A stretch of DNA of 64,000 nt from contig JAUKNK010001155.1 in assembly GCA_030765055.1 (NCBI GenBank), forward strand, positions 1-64,000, read 5' to 3'. The stretch comes from Mantis religiosa (taxonomy: Eukaryota; Arthropoda; Insecta; Mantodea; Mantidae). The notes under the pieces were generated by a model, which was given only the letters and a program-made list of their open reading frames with translations, made no database searches and was not told where the DNA came from. Position numbers and translations under genes: made by a program. Positions 47,001 through 62,445 of this stretch are shown piece by piece. Each line of letters begins with the position of its first letter. The stretch's first letter is position 1.

Positions 47001-50000
47001 ACTGCACCCAAATATGCAAGTAAAGGTGACTGGTGAATGATGGAATATGTGAAATGCAATGTTATTGGCATCATGCATAGTAAGAAGTTGGTAACCGTTG
47101 CTCGTACTTCTACGTTTGGTGTCCTCGCCCCATATTCTTATAATGTTTTATTGTTTATAACGAGTTGCCATTTCTCATGCTTAAAGCTAAGTGATAATTA
47201 GCCGATCAGGTAAGCCAAATGCAAACAGAGGTTATGTTACTCATCTGCATCCAAATATGCAAGTAAAAGTGACTGCTGATGATGGAATATGTGAAATTCA
47301 ATGTTATTGGCTCCATGCATAATAAGAAGTTGCTCGTATTTCTACGTTTGGTGTCCTGCCCTGCGTTCTTAGCATGTTTTATTGTTTATTACGAGTTGCC
47401 CTTTCTCAGGATTCAAGGTAAGTGATAATTAGCCGGTCAGGTAAGCCAACTCTGGTGATGATGGAATATGTGAATTGCAATGTTATTGGCACCATGCATA
47501 GTGAGTAAGAAGTTGTACATGTTCCTCATATCTACGTTTGGTGACCTTGCCCTGAGTTCTTAGCATGTTTTATTGTTTATCACGAGTTGCCATTTCTCAA
47601 GCTTCAAGGTTAAGTGATAATTAGTGAGCCAGGTCACCCAAATGCAATCTGAGGTTATGTTACTCATCTGCATCCAAATATGCAAGTAAAAGTGACTGGT
47701 GATGACGGAATGTGTAATGCAATGTTATTGGCACCATGCATAATAAGAAGTTGCTCGTATTTCTACGTTTGGTGTCCTGCCCTGCATTCTTATGTTTTAT
47801 TGTTTATAACGAGTTGACATTTCTCACGCTTAAAGCTAAGTGATAATTAGCCGGTCAGGTAAGCCAAATGCAAACTGAGGTTATGTTACTCATCTGCATC
47901 CAAATATGCAAGTAAAGGTGACTGGTGATGATGGAATATGTGAAATGCAATGTTATTGGCATCATGCATAGTAAGAAGTTGGTAACCGTTGCTCGTACTT
48001 CTACGTTTGGTGTCCTCGCCCCATATTCTTATAATGTTTTATTGTTTATAACGAGTTGCCATTTCTCACGCTTAAAGCTAAGTGATAATTAGCCGGTCAG
48101 GTAAGCCAAATGCAAACAGAGGTTATGTTACTCATCTGCATCCAAATATGCAAGTAAAGGTGACTGGTGATGATGGAATATGTGAAATGCAATGTTATTG
48201 GCATCATGCATAGTAAGAAGTTGGTAACCGTTGCTCGTACTTCTACGTTTGGTGTCCTCGCCCCATATTCTTATAATGTTTTATTGTTTATAACGAGTTG
48301 CCATTTCTCACACTTAAAGCTAAGTGATAATTGGCCGGTCAGGTAAGCCAAATGCAAACAGAAGTTATGTTACTCATCTGCATCCAAATATGCAAGTAAA
48401 AGTGACTGCTGATGATGGAATATGTGAAATTCAATGTTATTGGCTCCATGCATAATAAGAAGTTGCTCGTATTTCTACGTTTGGTGTCCTGCCCTGCGTT
48501 CTTAGCATGTTTTATTGTTTATTACGAGTTGCCCTTTCTCAGGATTCAAGGTAAGTGATAATTAGCCGGTCAGGTAAGCCAACTCTGGTGATGATGGAAT
48601 ATGTGAATTGCAATGTTATTGGCACCATGCATAGTGAGTAAGAAGTTGGTACATGTTCCTCATATCTACGTTTGGTTACCTTGCCCTGAGTTCTTAGCAT
48701 GTTTTATTGTTTATTACGAGTTGCCATTTCTCAAGCTTCAAGGTTAAGTGATAATAAGTGAGCCAGGTCACCCAAATGCAAACTGAGGTTATGTTACTCA
48801 TCTGCATCCAAATATGCAAGTAAAAGTGACTGGTGATGATGGAATGTGTAATGCAATGTTATTGGCACCATGCATAATAAGAAGTTGCTCGTATTTCTAC
48901 GTTTGGTGTCCTGCCCTGCGTTCTTAGCATGTTTTATTTGTTTTATTGTTTATTACGAGTTGCCCTTTCTCAGGCTTCAAGGTAAGTGATAATTAGCCGG
49001 TCAGGTAACCCAAATGCAAACTGAGGTTATGTTACTCAACTGCACCCAAATATGCAAGTAAAGGTGACTGGTGAATGATGGAATATGTGAAATGCAATGT
49101 TATTGGCATCATGCATAGTAAGAAGTTGGTAACCGTTGCTCGTACTTCTACGTTTGGTGTCCTCGCCCCATATTCTTATGTTTTATTGTTTATAACGAGT
49201 TGCCATTTCTCACGCTTAAAGCTAAGTGATAATTGGCCGGTCAGGTAAGCCAAATGCAAACAGAGGTTATGTTACTCATCTGCATCCAAATATGCAAGTA
49301 AAGGTGACTGGTGATGATGGAATATGTGAAATTCAATGTTATTGGCACCATGCATAGTGAGTAAGAAGTTGGTACATGTTCCTCATATCTACGTTTGGTG
49401 TCCTTGCCCTGAGTTCTTAGCATGTTTTATTGTTTATTACGAGTTGCCATTTCTCAAGCTTCAAGGTTAAGTAATAATAAGTGAGCCAGGTCACCCAATT
49501 GCAAACTGAGGTTATGTTACTCATCTGCATCCAAATATGCAAGTAAAAGTGACTGGTGATGACGGAATGTGTAATGCAATGTTATTGGCACCATGCATAA
49601 TAAGAAGTTGCTTGTATTTCTACGTTTGGTGTCCTGCCCTGCGTTCTTAGCATGTTTTATTGTTTATTACGAGTTGCCCTTTCTCAGGCTTCAAGGTAAG
49701 TGATAATTAGCCGGTCAGGTAACCCAAATGCAAACTGAGGTTATGTTACTCAACTGCACCCAAATATGCAAGTAAAGGTGACTGGTGAATGATGGAATAT
49801 GTGAAATGCAATGTTATTGGCATCATGCATAGTAAGAAGTTGGTAACCGTTGCTCGTACTTCTACGTTTGGTGTCCTCGCCCCATATTCTTATAATGTTT
49901 TATTGTTTATAACGAGTTGCCATTTCTCACGCTTAAAGCTAAGTGATAATTAGCCGGTCAGGTAAGCCAAATGCAAACAGAGGTTATGTTACTCATCTGC

Positions 50001-53000
50001 ATCCAAATATGCAAGTAAAAGTGACTGCTGATGATGGAATATGTGAAATGCAATGTTATTGGCATCATGCATAGTAAGAAGTTGGTAACCGTTGCTCGTA
50101 CTTCTACGTTTGGTGTCCTCGCCCCATATTCTTATAATGTTTTATTGTTTATAACGATTTTCCATTTCTCACACTTAAAGCTATGTGATAATTAGCCGGT
50201 CAGGTAAGCCAAATGCAAACAGAGGTTATGTTACTCATCTGCATCCAAATATGCAAGTAAAGGTGACTGGTGATGATGGAATATGTGAATTGCAATGTTA
50301 TTGGCACCATGCATAATAAGAAGTTGCTTGTATTTCTACGTTTGGTGTCCTGCCCTGCGTTCTTAGCATGTTTTATTGTTTATTACGAGTTGCCCTTTCT
50401 CAGGCTTCAAGGTAAGTGATAATTAGCCGGTCAGGTAACCCAAATGCAAACTGAGGTTATGTTACTCAACTGCACCCAAATATGCAAGTAAAGGTGACTG
50501 GTGAATGATGGAATATGTGAAATGCAATGTTATTGGCATCATGCATAGTAAGAAGTTGGTAACCGTTGCTCGTACTTCTACGTTTGGTGTCCTCGCCCCA
50601 TATTCTTATAATGTTTTATTGTTTATAACGAGTTGCCATTTCTCACGCTTAAAGCTAAGTGATAATTAGCCGGTCAGGTAAGCCAAATGCAAACAGAGGT
50701 TATGTTACTCATCTGCATCCAAATATGCAAGTAAAAGTGACTGCTGATGATGGAATATGTGAAATTCAATGTTATTGGCTCCATGCATAATAAGAAGTTG
50801 CTCGTATTTCTACGTTTGGTGTCCTGCCCTGCGTTCTTAGCATGTTTTATTGTTTATTACGAGTTGCCCTTTCTCAGGATTCAAGGTAAGTGATAATTAG
50901 CCGGTCAGGTAAGCCAACTCTGGTGATGATGGAATATGTGAATTGCAATGTTATTGGCACCATGCATAGTGAGTAAGAAGTTGTACATGTTCCTCATATC
51001 TACGTTTGGTGACCTTGCCCTGAGTTCTTAGCATGTTTTATTGTTTATCACGAGTTGCCATTTCTCAAGCTTCAAGGTTAAGTGATAATTAGTGAGCCAG
51101 GTCACCCAAATGCAATCTGAGGTTATGTTACTCATCTGCATCCAAATATGCAAGTAAAAGTGACTGGTGATGACGGAATGTGTAATGCAATGTTATTGGC
51201 ACCATGCATAATAAGAAGTTGCTCGTATTTCTACGTTTGGTGTCCTGCCCTGCATTCTTATGTTTTATTGTTTATAACGAGTTGACATTTCTCACGCTTA
51301 AAGCTAAGTGATAATTAGCCGGTCAGGTAAGCCAAATGCAAACTGAGGTTATGTTACTCATCTGCATCCAAATATGCAAGTAAAGGTGACTGGTGATGAT
51401 GGAATATGTGAAATGCAATGTTATTGGCATCATGCATAGTAAGAAGTTGGTAACCGTTGCTCGTACTTCTACGTTTGGTGTCCTCGCCCCATATTCTTAT
51501 AATGTTTTATTGTTTATAACGAGTTGCCATTTCTCACGCTTAAAGCTAAGTGATAATTAGCCGGTCAGGTAAGCCAAATGCAAACAGAGGTTATGTTACT
51601 CATCTGCATCCAAATATGCAAGTAAAGGTGACTGGTGATGATGGAATATGTGAAATGCAATGTTATTGGCATCATGCATAGTAAGAAGTTGGTAACCGTT
51701 GCTCGTACTTCTACGTTTGGTGTCCTCGCCCCATATTCTTATAATGTTTTATTGTTTATAACGAGTTGCCATTTCTCACACTTAAAGCTAAGTGATAATT
51801 AGCCGGTCAGGTAAGCCAAATGCAAACAGAAGTTATGTTACTCATCTGCATCCAAATATGCAAGTAAAAGTGACTGCTGATGATGGAATATGTGAAATTC
51901 AATGTTATTGGCTCCATGCATAATAAGAAGTTGCTCGTATTTCTACGTTTGGTGTCCTGCCCTGCGTTCTTAGCATGTTTTATTGTTTATTACGAGTTGC
52001 CCTTTCTCAGGATTCAAGGTAAGTGATAATTAGCCGGTCAGGTAAGCCAACTCTGGTGATGATGGAATATGTGAATTGCAATGTTATTGGCACCATGCAT
52101 AGTGAGTAAGAAGTTGGTACATGTTCCTCATATCTACGTTTGGTTACCTTGCCCTGAGTTCTTAGCATGTTTTATTGTTTATTACGAGTTGCCATTTCTC
52201 AAGCTTCAAGGTTAAGTGATAATTAGTGAGCCAGGTCACCCAAATGCAAACTGAGGTTATGTTACTCATCTGCATCCAAATATGCAAGTAAAAGTGACTG
52301 GTGATGACGGAATGTGTAATGCAATGTTATTGGCACCATGCATAATAAGAAGTTGCTCGTATTTCTACGTTTGGTGTCCTGCCCTGCATTCTTATGTTTT
52401 ATTGTTTATAACGAGTTGAAATTTCTCACGCTTAAAGCTAAGTGATAATTAGCCGGTCAGGTAAGCCAAATGCAAACTGAGGTTATGTTACTCATCTGCA
52501 TCCAAATATGCAAGTAAAGGTGACTGGTGATGATGGAATATGTGAAATTCAATGTTATTGGCACCATGCATAATAAGAAGTTGCTCGTATTTCTACGTTT
52601 GGTGTCCTGCCCTGCATTCTTATGTTTTATTGTTTATAACGAGTTGAAATTTCTCACGCTTAAAGCTAAGTGATAATTAGCCGGTCAGGTAAGCCAAATG
52701 CAAACTGAGGTTATGTTACTCATCTGCATCCAAATATGCAAGTAAAGGTGACTGGTGATGATGGAATATGTGAAATTCAATGTTATTGGCACCATGCATA
52801 GTAAGAAGTTGCTCGTATTTCTACGTTTGGTGTCCCGCCCTGCATTCTTAGCATGTTGGTTTATTGCTTATTACAAATTGGCATTTCTCAAGCTTCAAGG
52901 TAAGTGATAATCAGTCAGGTAACCCAAATGCAAACTGAGGTTATGTTACTAATCTGCATCCAAATTTGCAAGTAAAAGTGACTGGTGATGATGGATTATG

Positions 53001-56000
53001 TGAAATTCAATGTTATTGGCACCATGCATAATAAGAAGTTGCTCGTATTTCTATGTTTGGTGTCCTGCCCTGCGTTCTTAGCATGTTTATTGTTTATTAC
53101 GAGTTGCCCTTTCTCAGGCTTAAAGCTAAGTGATAATTAGCCAGTCAGGTAACCCAAATGCAAACTGAGGTTATGTTACTCATCTGCATCCAAATATGCA
53201 AGTAAAGGTGACTGGTGATGATGGAATATGTGAAATTCAATGTTATTGGCACCATGCATAATAAGAAGTTGCTCGTATTTCTACGTTTGGTGTCCTGCCC
53301 TGCATTCTTATGTTTTATTGTTTATAACGAGTTGAAATTTCTCACGCTTAAAGCTAAGTGATAATTAGCCGGTCAGGTAAGCCAAATGCAAACTGAGGTT
53401 ATGTTACTCATCTGCATCCAAATATGCAAGTAAAGGTGACTGGTGATGATGGAATATGTGAAATTCAATGTTATTGGCACCATGCATAGTAAGAAGTTGC
53501 TCGTATTTCTACGTTTGGTGTCCCGCCCTGCATTCTTAGCATGTTGGTTTATTGCTTATTACAAATTGGCATTTCTCAAGCTTCAAGGTAAGTGATAATC
53601 AGTCAGGTAACCCAAATGCAAACTGAGGTTATGTTACTAATCTGCATCCAAATTTGCAAGTAAAAGTGACTGGTGATGATGGATTATGTGAAATTCAATG
53701 TTATTGGCACCATGCATAATAAGAAGTTGCTCGTATTTCTATGTTTGGTGTCCTGCCCTGCGTTCTTAGCATGTTTATTGTTTATTACGAGTTGCCCTTT
53801 CTCAGGCTTAAAGCTAAGTGATAATTAGCCAGTCAGGTAACCCAAATGCAAACTGAGGTTATGTTACTCATCTGCATCCATTAATGCAAGTAAAAGTGAC
53901 TGGTGAATGATGGAATATTTCAGACACAATGTTATTGGCAACATGCATAATAAGAAGTTACTCGTATTTCTACGTTTGGTGTCCTGCCCTGCGTTTTTAG
54001 CATGTTTTATTTGTTTTATTCTTTATTACGAGTTGCCATTTCTCACGCTTAAAGCTAAGTGATTATTAGTGAGCCAGGTCACCCAAATGCAAACTGAGGT
54101 TATGTTACTCATCTGCATCCAAATATGCAAGTAAAGGTGACTGGTGATGATGGAATAAGTGAAACGCAATGTCATTGGCATCATGCATTGTAAGAAGTTG
54201 GTAACCGTTGCTCGTACTTCTACGTTTGGTGTCCTCGCCCCTTATTCTTATAATGTTTTATTGTTTATTACGAGTTGCCATTTCTCATGCTTAAAGCTAA
54301 GTGATAATTAGCCGGTCAGGTAAGCCAAATGCAAACTGAGGTTATGTTACTCATCTGCATCCAAATATGCAAGTAAAGGTGACTGGTGATGATGGAATAT
54401 GTGAAATGCAATGTTATTGGCATCATGCATAGAAAGAAGTTGGTAATTGTTGCTCGTACTTCTACGTATGGTGTCCTCGCCCTGAGTTCTTAGCATGTTT
54501 TATTGTTTGTTACGAGTTGCCATTTCTCACGCTTAAAGCTAAGTGATAATTAGTGAGCCAGGTCACCCAAATGCAAACTGAGGTTATGTTACTCATCTGC
54601 ATCCAAATATGCAAGTAAAGGTGACTGGTGATGATGGAATAAGTGAAACGCAATGTCATTGGCATCATGCATAGTAAGAAGTTGGTAACCGTTGCTCATA
54701 CTTCTACGTTTGGTGTCCTCGCCCCTTATTCTTATAATGTTTTATTGTTTATTACGAGTTGCCATTTCTCATGCTTAAAGCTAAGTGATAATTAGCCGGT
54801 CAGGTAACCCAAATGCAAACTGAGGTTATGTTACTAATCTGCATCCAAATTTGCAAGTAAAAGTGACTGGTGATGATGGAATATGTGAATTGCACTGTTA
54901 TTGGCACCATGATCAGTAAGAAGTTGGTAACCGTTCCTCGTATTACTACGTTTGGTGTCCTCGCCCTGAATTCTTAGCGTGTTGTTTTATTGTTTATTAC
55001 GAGTTGCCATTTCTCAGGCTTCAAGCTAAGTGATAATTAGTCGGTCAGGTAACCCAAATCTGGTGATGATGGAATATGTGAATTGCAATGTTATTGGCAC
55101 CATGCATAGTGAGTAAGAAGTTGGTACATGTTCCTCATATCTACGTTTGGTGTCCTCGCCCTAGGTTCTTAGCATGTTTTATTGTTTATTACGAGTTGCC
55201 ATTTCTCAAGCTTCAAGGTAACTGATAATTAGTGAGCCAGGTCACCCAAATGCAAACTGAGGTTATGTTACTCATCTGCATCCAAATATGCAAGTAAAAG
55301 TGACTGGTGATGATGGAATATGTGTAATTCAATGTTATTGGCACCATGCATAATAAGAAGTTGCTCGTATTTCTGCGTTTGGTGTCCTGCCCTGCGTTCT
55401 TAGCATGTTTTATTGTTTATTACGAGTTGCCCTTTCTCAGGATTCAAGGTAAGTAATAATTAGTCGGTAAGAAGTTGGTAACCGTTGCTCGTACTTCTAC
55501 GTTTGGTGTCCTCGCCCCATATTCTTATAATTTGTTATTGTTTGTAACGAGTTGCCATTTCTCACGCTTAAAGCTAAGTGATAATTAGCCGGTCAGGTAA
55601 GCCAAATGCAAACTGAGGTTATGTTACTCATCTGCATCCAAATATGCAAGTAAGGGTGACTGGTGATGATGGAATATGTGAAATTCAATGTTATTGGCAA
55701 CATGCATAATAAGAAGTTGCTCGTATTTCTATGTTTGGTGTCCTGCCCTGCGTTCTTAGCATGTTTTATTGTTTATTACGAGTTGCCCTTTCTCAGGATT
55801 CAAGGTAAGTGATAATTAGTCGGTTAGGTAACCCAAATCTGGTGATGATGGAATATGTGAATTGCAATGTTATTGGCACCATGCATAGTGAGTAAGAAGT
55901 TGGTACATGTTCCTCATATCTACGTTTGGTGTCCTCGCCCTGAGTTCTTAGCATGTTTTATTGTTTGTTACGAGTTGCCATTTCTCACGCTTAAAGCTAA

Positions 56001-56975
56001 GTGATAATTAGTGAGCCAGGTCACCCAAATGCAAACTGAGGTTATGTTACTCATCTGCATCCAAATATGCAAGTAAAGGTGACTGGTGATGATGGAATAT
56101 GTGAAATGCAATGTTATTGGCAACATGCATAGTAAGAAGTTGCTCGTATTTCTACGTTTGGTGTCCCGCCCTGCATTCTTAGCATGTTGGTTTATTGCTT
56201 ATTACAAATTGGCATTTCTCAAGCTTCAAGGTAGGTGATAATTAGTGAGCCAGGTCACCCAAATGCAAACTGAGGTTATGTTACTCATCTGCATCCAAAT
56301 ATGCAAGTAAAGGTGACTGGTGATGATGGAATATGTGAAATGCAATGTTATTGGCATCATGCATAGTAAGAAGTGGGTGACCGTTGCTCGTACTTCTACG
56401 TTTGGTGTCCTCGCCCCATATTCTTATAATGTTTTATTGTTTATAACGAGTTGCCAGTTCTCACGCTTAAAGCTAAGTGATAATTAGCCGGTCAGGTAAG
56501 CCAAATGCAAACTGAGGTTATGTTACTCATCTGCATCCAAATATGCAAGTAAAGGTGACTGGTGATGATGGAATATGTAAAATGCAAATGTTATTGGCAC
56601 CATGCACAGTGAGTAAGAAGTTGGTAACTGTTCCTCGTATGTCTGCATTTGGTGTCCTCGCCGTGCATTCTTAGCATGTTGGTTTATTGTTTATTACGAA
56701 TTGGCATTTCTCAAGCTTCAAGGGAAGTGATAATTAATCAGTCAGGTAACCCAAATGCAAACTGAGGTTATGTTACTAATCTGCATCCAAATGTGCAAGT
56801 AAGTATAACTGGTGATGGAATATTTTATATGGAAGGATAATTAGTCAGGTAACCTAAATGCATTGTGAGGTTATGTTTCTCTGCTGCATCCAATAGTTAA
56901 AGCAAATCTAGCCAGTGATGGAATTTTGAAAATGCTACTTTTATCAGCACCATGCATTAGTAAGTACTTCATATT
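44070..56975 (+). repeat. Satellite B array, unit 2
   Basis: Corresponds to 10735-23640 at a constant +33335 offset from about 10.8 kb on, so no net length change occurred across more than 50 monomers. The higher-order repeats are preserved at identical spacings. One substitution noted is at 47205. Confidence 0.95.
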
Positions 56976-57884
56976 AACTGTTTGTCAAAAATCCAATGTT
57001 TTCTATCTGCCCTCTCCATTCTATGAGTTGCATATGCAGAAGTTACAGAGAAAGCGTTAAGATTACATGCTTATATTCTGGCGTGAATTAAATATTATAA
57101 TTTTGTTTAGGGGATATTTTCGTTGGATGGGATGTGATTTTGTAGCCAAGAAGGCATATCTCTTAGAGAACCCAAATGTTTCAGGTATTACGGTAAGAAG
57201 CTTACTGGCACAGTGTTAGTGGAAAAATTTAGATTTCACCTCGTAGGTAGCTACTTTACGTTATATTTTATGTTCTTTTCTTTATGAATGTTTTCTGTGA
57301 TTTATAACTTTCTTGCATGTTCTTAATCACTCTGATATGCTCGGGGTGTAGCGATACTTATGTATAGCACATTATTGTTCCATTAAGAAAGACTTTAGTG
57401 CAGGGATGCAGAGTGAGGTTATATTTCTCGACTGATTGCAGTTGAGTATTATGTAGAAGGTTTAAACCACACTTTTACTTTGGGTCTTAAACCTTAAACA
57501 TCAGTTTAGCCTTACAGGTAATTGTCTTCCATTTACTTTGGTTCATTCCTAAGTTGATAGACTTCAGGGACCCTGGTGCTTCTGCCCCCGTATCTTTCAT
57601 TTGCAGTTTTTAATTACTATGAAGCAATCCTTAACCTGTGTACGTTGCTTTAAGTGATTGTCAATCAGAGTGTGTACAAACGTTACTGTTTTTCGTTGTG
57701 AATGGTAGTCTCTCTGGTTTATTAACCTACGCATAATGTACGCTGCCAAGTCTACCAACTGCAGTTGGTTGCGGTGTTACAGGTTCGTCTTTTATCGACC
57801 TTCAGGTATACAAACAACATTTAATTGCTATCGAACAACACTGTTCGCCAAAGTAGAAGATAATCAACGTTTACGGAACTGTTC
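56976..57884. other. AT-rich spacer, unit 2
   Basis: Corresponds to 23641-24549. No gene recognised. Confidence 0.4.
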
Positions 57885-58295
57885 CAATAAGGGGGATGGG
57901 TGCGCCATAACGGTTGTCATTGCTACGACTGGAACGGCCAATTAAGAGTCGGGATGTTTCCATGACGTCAGACACGAAACCCTTGCTCCCAATTAAAGTT
58001 GGAGGGGATAGGTACGTCATAACGGTTGCCATAGCAACGACTGGAGTGACCAATTAAGAGTCGGGATGTTTCCATGACGTCAGACACGAAACCCTTGTTC
58101 CCAATTAAAGTTGGAGGGGAGAGGTACGTCATAACGGTTGCCATAGCAACGACTGGAGTGACCAATTAAGAGTCAGGATGTTTCCATGACGTCAGACACT
58201 AAAACCTTGTTCCCAATTAAAGTTGGAGGGGATGGATACGTCATAACGGTTGTCATAGCAGCGACTGGAGTGCCCAATTAATATTCGGGATGTTT
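57885..58295 (+). repeat. 112-bp CRE/X-box array, unit 2
   Basis: Same copy number and motif positions as 24550-24960: CREs at 57963-57970, 58075-58082 and 58187-58194; intact X-boxes at 58025-58038 and 58137-58150. Confidence 0.85.
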
Positions 58296-59493
58296 CTTAC
58301 GTCTAAAAGCAGTGATAAACATAGCGCAAACGTAAACGTGCTCGGGACCTTATAAGATTTATATTTGCACTTTTCGATTGTCCTCGCTTACAGCTATTAT
58401 AAATAATACCCACTGCAGTCACAACAAATCAAATAAATATGTGTATTCATGATCGTAAAATGATGCATGCTGTACATTCGATTTGGTTTAACTGCTCTTC
58501 CAATTAACCTATTTTCATCATACTGGGCCTTCTATCTGTCACGTACTGTTTCTAAGGGGCTTTTCGCCCCTTGGTCATTTCAACATCCTCGACAGGTGTA
58601 CCTGCTTACCGTTTCTTTGCATTCCGCTTGGTCCAAGATGACCCGGGGGATCCTTCCTCGACGCCGGGCTCCCCTTTCTGTCCGTGCCGGGAGTTGGAAT
58701 ATGATTGATGCACAGCAACACCCTGCGACCGAAGGGTGCCTCTGTGGATCCCCCTTGAGCTCTACATCGATATCTTACTTGCTTTCCCCGGTGCAACAGT
58801 ACAGCAACCTCCTTGCTCAGGGCGTGGAGAGTCTTCTACGATGAGCCCTCGCCTGCGTCATGACCTGCTGCATTGTGCTTCCCAGACCTTGCGGAGGGTT
58901 TCTGGATCCTCTACCCAATTTAACAAGTCCCTCAGAGTCCTCCTAGACTAATCGGAACATCGTGGAACGATGGGAGTTACGCCTTCATTGCCCTACTCGA
59001 GCGAAATTGTGTTCGATGCACCCCAACTTTTGAGAGGCCTCAGTGACAGCTGGGAGTAACCTCGAGCGTGCTCGCTTCGTGTGATGATAGGCAAAGGTTC
59101 GGACTTCTTGACCCCCAAGGGACATCTCTCTTCGCAACCCCGTGCAGTCTTCCCACGCGAGAAACCCGGGGAACGTGCTGGGCCAGCATGGATTGCAAGC
59201 CCGAATTCGCCAGCCTCTCCAAAGGAGAGGTTTATCCTGAGCTAGATCACTTAGACCGCACAAGCATCCCAAATCTTCAAGGTATGCCGTTCTGCCCCTA
59301 GAAGCTGGCGCTTGGCACAAGCACCTTCGTGAAAAGGGTGAAATCCATGTCAGGAAGCACGCCACTGGCTCGTGGCCGTCCGCGCGACCTGAGGGCTGCT
59401 CCCTCGTGTTTTCTATCAGGTTCTTAAATGACAACGCTGGGAACGGAAATAATGGCTGCGATTTTGAAAATTTTACTCATTTCCACTTGTGAC
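58296..59493. other. H1 upstream region, unit 2
   Basis: Corresponds to 24961-26158, with the AAGGGGC-TTTTC-GCCCCTT hairpin at 58554-58572. No gene recognised. Confidence 0.4.
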
Positions 59494-60123
59494 ATGGCAG
59501 ACACAGCATCATCAACGGCTCTCGCAGCAGCTCCAGCGCAGGTTGCGCCCAAGAAGGCTAAGGCCTCTTCGGCAAAGAAGCCCAGGACGAAACCGGCACA
59601 TCCTCGTACGTCAGAGATGGTGGGCAACGCCATCAAGAGCCTGAAGGAGAGGGGCGGTTCCTCTCTGCAGGCGATCAAGAAGTACATTGCTGCCAACTAC
59701 AAGGCGGACTCCGAAAAGCTTGCGCCGTTCATCAAGAAGTACCTGAAAGCGGCCGTGGCTTCCGGAGAACTAGTACAGACCAAAGGCAAAGGCGCTTCCG
59801 GCTCCTTCAAACTCGCCTCGGCGGCAAAGCTCGAGAAGACTGCAGCATCCACTGCGCCTTCCAGGGGTCGACCTGCTGCGCCCAAGGAAAAGAAAACCTC
59901 GTCCTCCGGCAAGGCCAAGAAATCTGCACCTAAGGCGTCACCCAAGAAGGCTGCCAAGAAGCCCTCCGAGAAGAAGAAGGCCGCTTCGGCACCGAAGCCG
60001 AAGAAATCCCCTTCCAAGGCCAAGAAAGTCACCAAGATGCCGACGAAGAAGCCAAAGGCTCCCAAACCAAAGAAGGCCCCCAAGGCCAAGGTACCCAAAA
60101 AGGCCAGCCCCAAAAAGAAGTGA
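59494..60123 (+). CDS. H1: Linker histone H1, unit 2
   Basis: The 209-residue protein is identical to the unit 1 copy: basic Ala/Pro-rich tail, winged-helix domain at about 36-109, Lys/Ala/Pro-rich C-terminal tail. The upstream in-frame ATGs (59428 and 59452) are also kept. Identity of the coding and surrounding non-coding DNA points to very recent duplication or conversion rather than selection on the protein alone. Confidence 0.97.
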   Translation: MADTASSTALAAAPAQVAPKKAKASSAKKPRTKPAHPRTSEMVGNAIKSLKERGGSSLQAIKKYIAANYKADSEKLAPFIKKYLKAAVASGELVQTKGKGASGSFKLASAAKLEKTAASTAPSRGRPAAPKEKKTSSSGKAKKSAPKASPKKAAKKPSEKKKAASAPKPKKSPSKAKKVTKMPTKKPKAPKPKKAPKAKVPKKASPKKK

Positions 60124-60205
60124 GTCCCATGGTCAACAGACCCCGTGAGGGCCCCGACCCTGTCAAACTCTCCCCATTCCCCGGTTGGGTGGATTGGGGG
60201 AAAAC

Positions 60206-60221
60206 GGCCCTTCTCAGGGCC
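60206..60221 (+). terminator. H1 3' stem-loop, unit 2
   Basis: GGCCCTTCTCAGGGCC, with the same TCTC loop variant as in unit 1. Confidence 0.95.
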
Positions 60222-61086
60222 ATCAGTCCGTCTTGGAAAGGGCATTAGGCATGGTCGATCAGTCCTGACTATCTCGGCAGATAGATTCACTGTGTTGTAA
60301 ACTCCCCTACTTTTTCATCTCTCAAGTATTGTATATACCACCCACACGATATCTTCTAACCCAGGAATTCCTTTCGGGCACAAACAGCTGCGAAACCTGA
60401 GCTCATTTGCAATCCTATCTGGCTTATAGGACATCCGCTGAACCTTGAGCAGCAGAAATCGAGTCGCAATTTACCCACTTTAAATTTTGGGCAAGCACTA
60501 CCTACGTAGGACGTCAAAGGTCCCTATAACCAGGGAGCTGGCAAAGCTGGATGTTCGGCCCGGTGCACTAGTAACGTCAGAAGTATCACGAGTGTTAGGG
60601 GTCCACAGCAGCTGAAGGGGACGGATCCCCTCCCCTACGTGAGCAATTTTCCTAAGTTACATCCGCTTAAACAAAAAGGAGGCGGCGCCACACCCACCGC
60701 CCCCGGTGAGATCATCCTCGGAGGCTACATCGTCTCACCATACATGTGCTCTTAAGGCTAAGCGTGCAGAAGCAGTCACCGCACATATGCGGCCTTCCCA
60801 TCCATTTTACGGGATGTATTGGCCCTTTGTAATATATAATGGTATAGTATATGTGGTAAATTAGGGTGTACGCTTCGGACCGCCGCCATCTGCTTATCAA
60901 TTCAGCTGCACGCTCCCCGTAATTTAAATACCGGTGAGCCAGATGCGTATAAGACCGGCCTTATAAATCTACAACGCTTGAAGCTTTTTTCTTTAACTTA
61001 AACATCTGGTACTAGATGACTAAGTTCCATTGCCTTTGAAATAGGCTTATTTCAGCTTCTTATCTGGCTCTAAGGAACCTAATTGT
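60222..61086. other. H1-H3 intergenic region, unit 2
   Basis: Corresponds to 26887-27751, with the TATA-like near-palindrome at 60948-60965 and the 7-bp hairpin at 61037-61054. No gene found. Confidence 0.5.
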
Positions 61087-61102
61087 GGCCCTGAAAAGGG
61101 CC
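61087..61102 (-). terminator. H3 3' stem-loop, unit 2
   Basis: Minus-strand GGCCCTTTTCAGGGCC, 40 nt past the H3 stop. Confidence 0.96.
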
Positions 61103-61142
61103 GTTTTGTCCGCAAACCGACGTCCTCGAGATTGAGCCTCTC

Positions 61143-62089
<947 letters not shown>

Positions 62090-62131
62090 GCCTTTTAATC
62101 ACGATCGCACGCAGGCATGTGTATGAAAAAC

Positions 62132-62147
62132 GGCCCTTTTCAGGGCC
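62132..62147 (+). terminator. H4 3' stem-loop, unit 2
   Basis: GGCCCTTTTCAGGGCC with AAAAAC before and ACCA after. Confidence 0.97.
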
Positions 62148-62445
62148 ACCAAGTTATTCACTTCAGAGCTCTTGGTCCTGCCTTCTAGCGTCTTGCAATC
62201 CCTGGCCGCAGCTTTTCTCTAAGCCCTTTCTAGTTAATTTCTGAGGTCATCCGTCCAATTCCTTGTGGTTTGGTTACGTTCCTATTGAAACTGATGTGGA
62301 ATGTTTAAACAAACAAATTCCACCCTGCGGACAAGAGATCGCGTTGGCTGTGAGGCTATATACACGTTGGCCGACGTGATGTCAACATTCTTTACAGCTA
62401 TCAATAGCATGGAGACATGCAAAAATATTCAGTCTCCTGCCGACG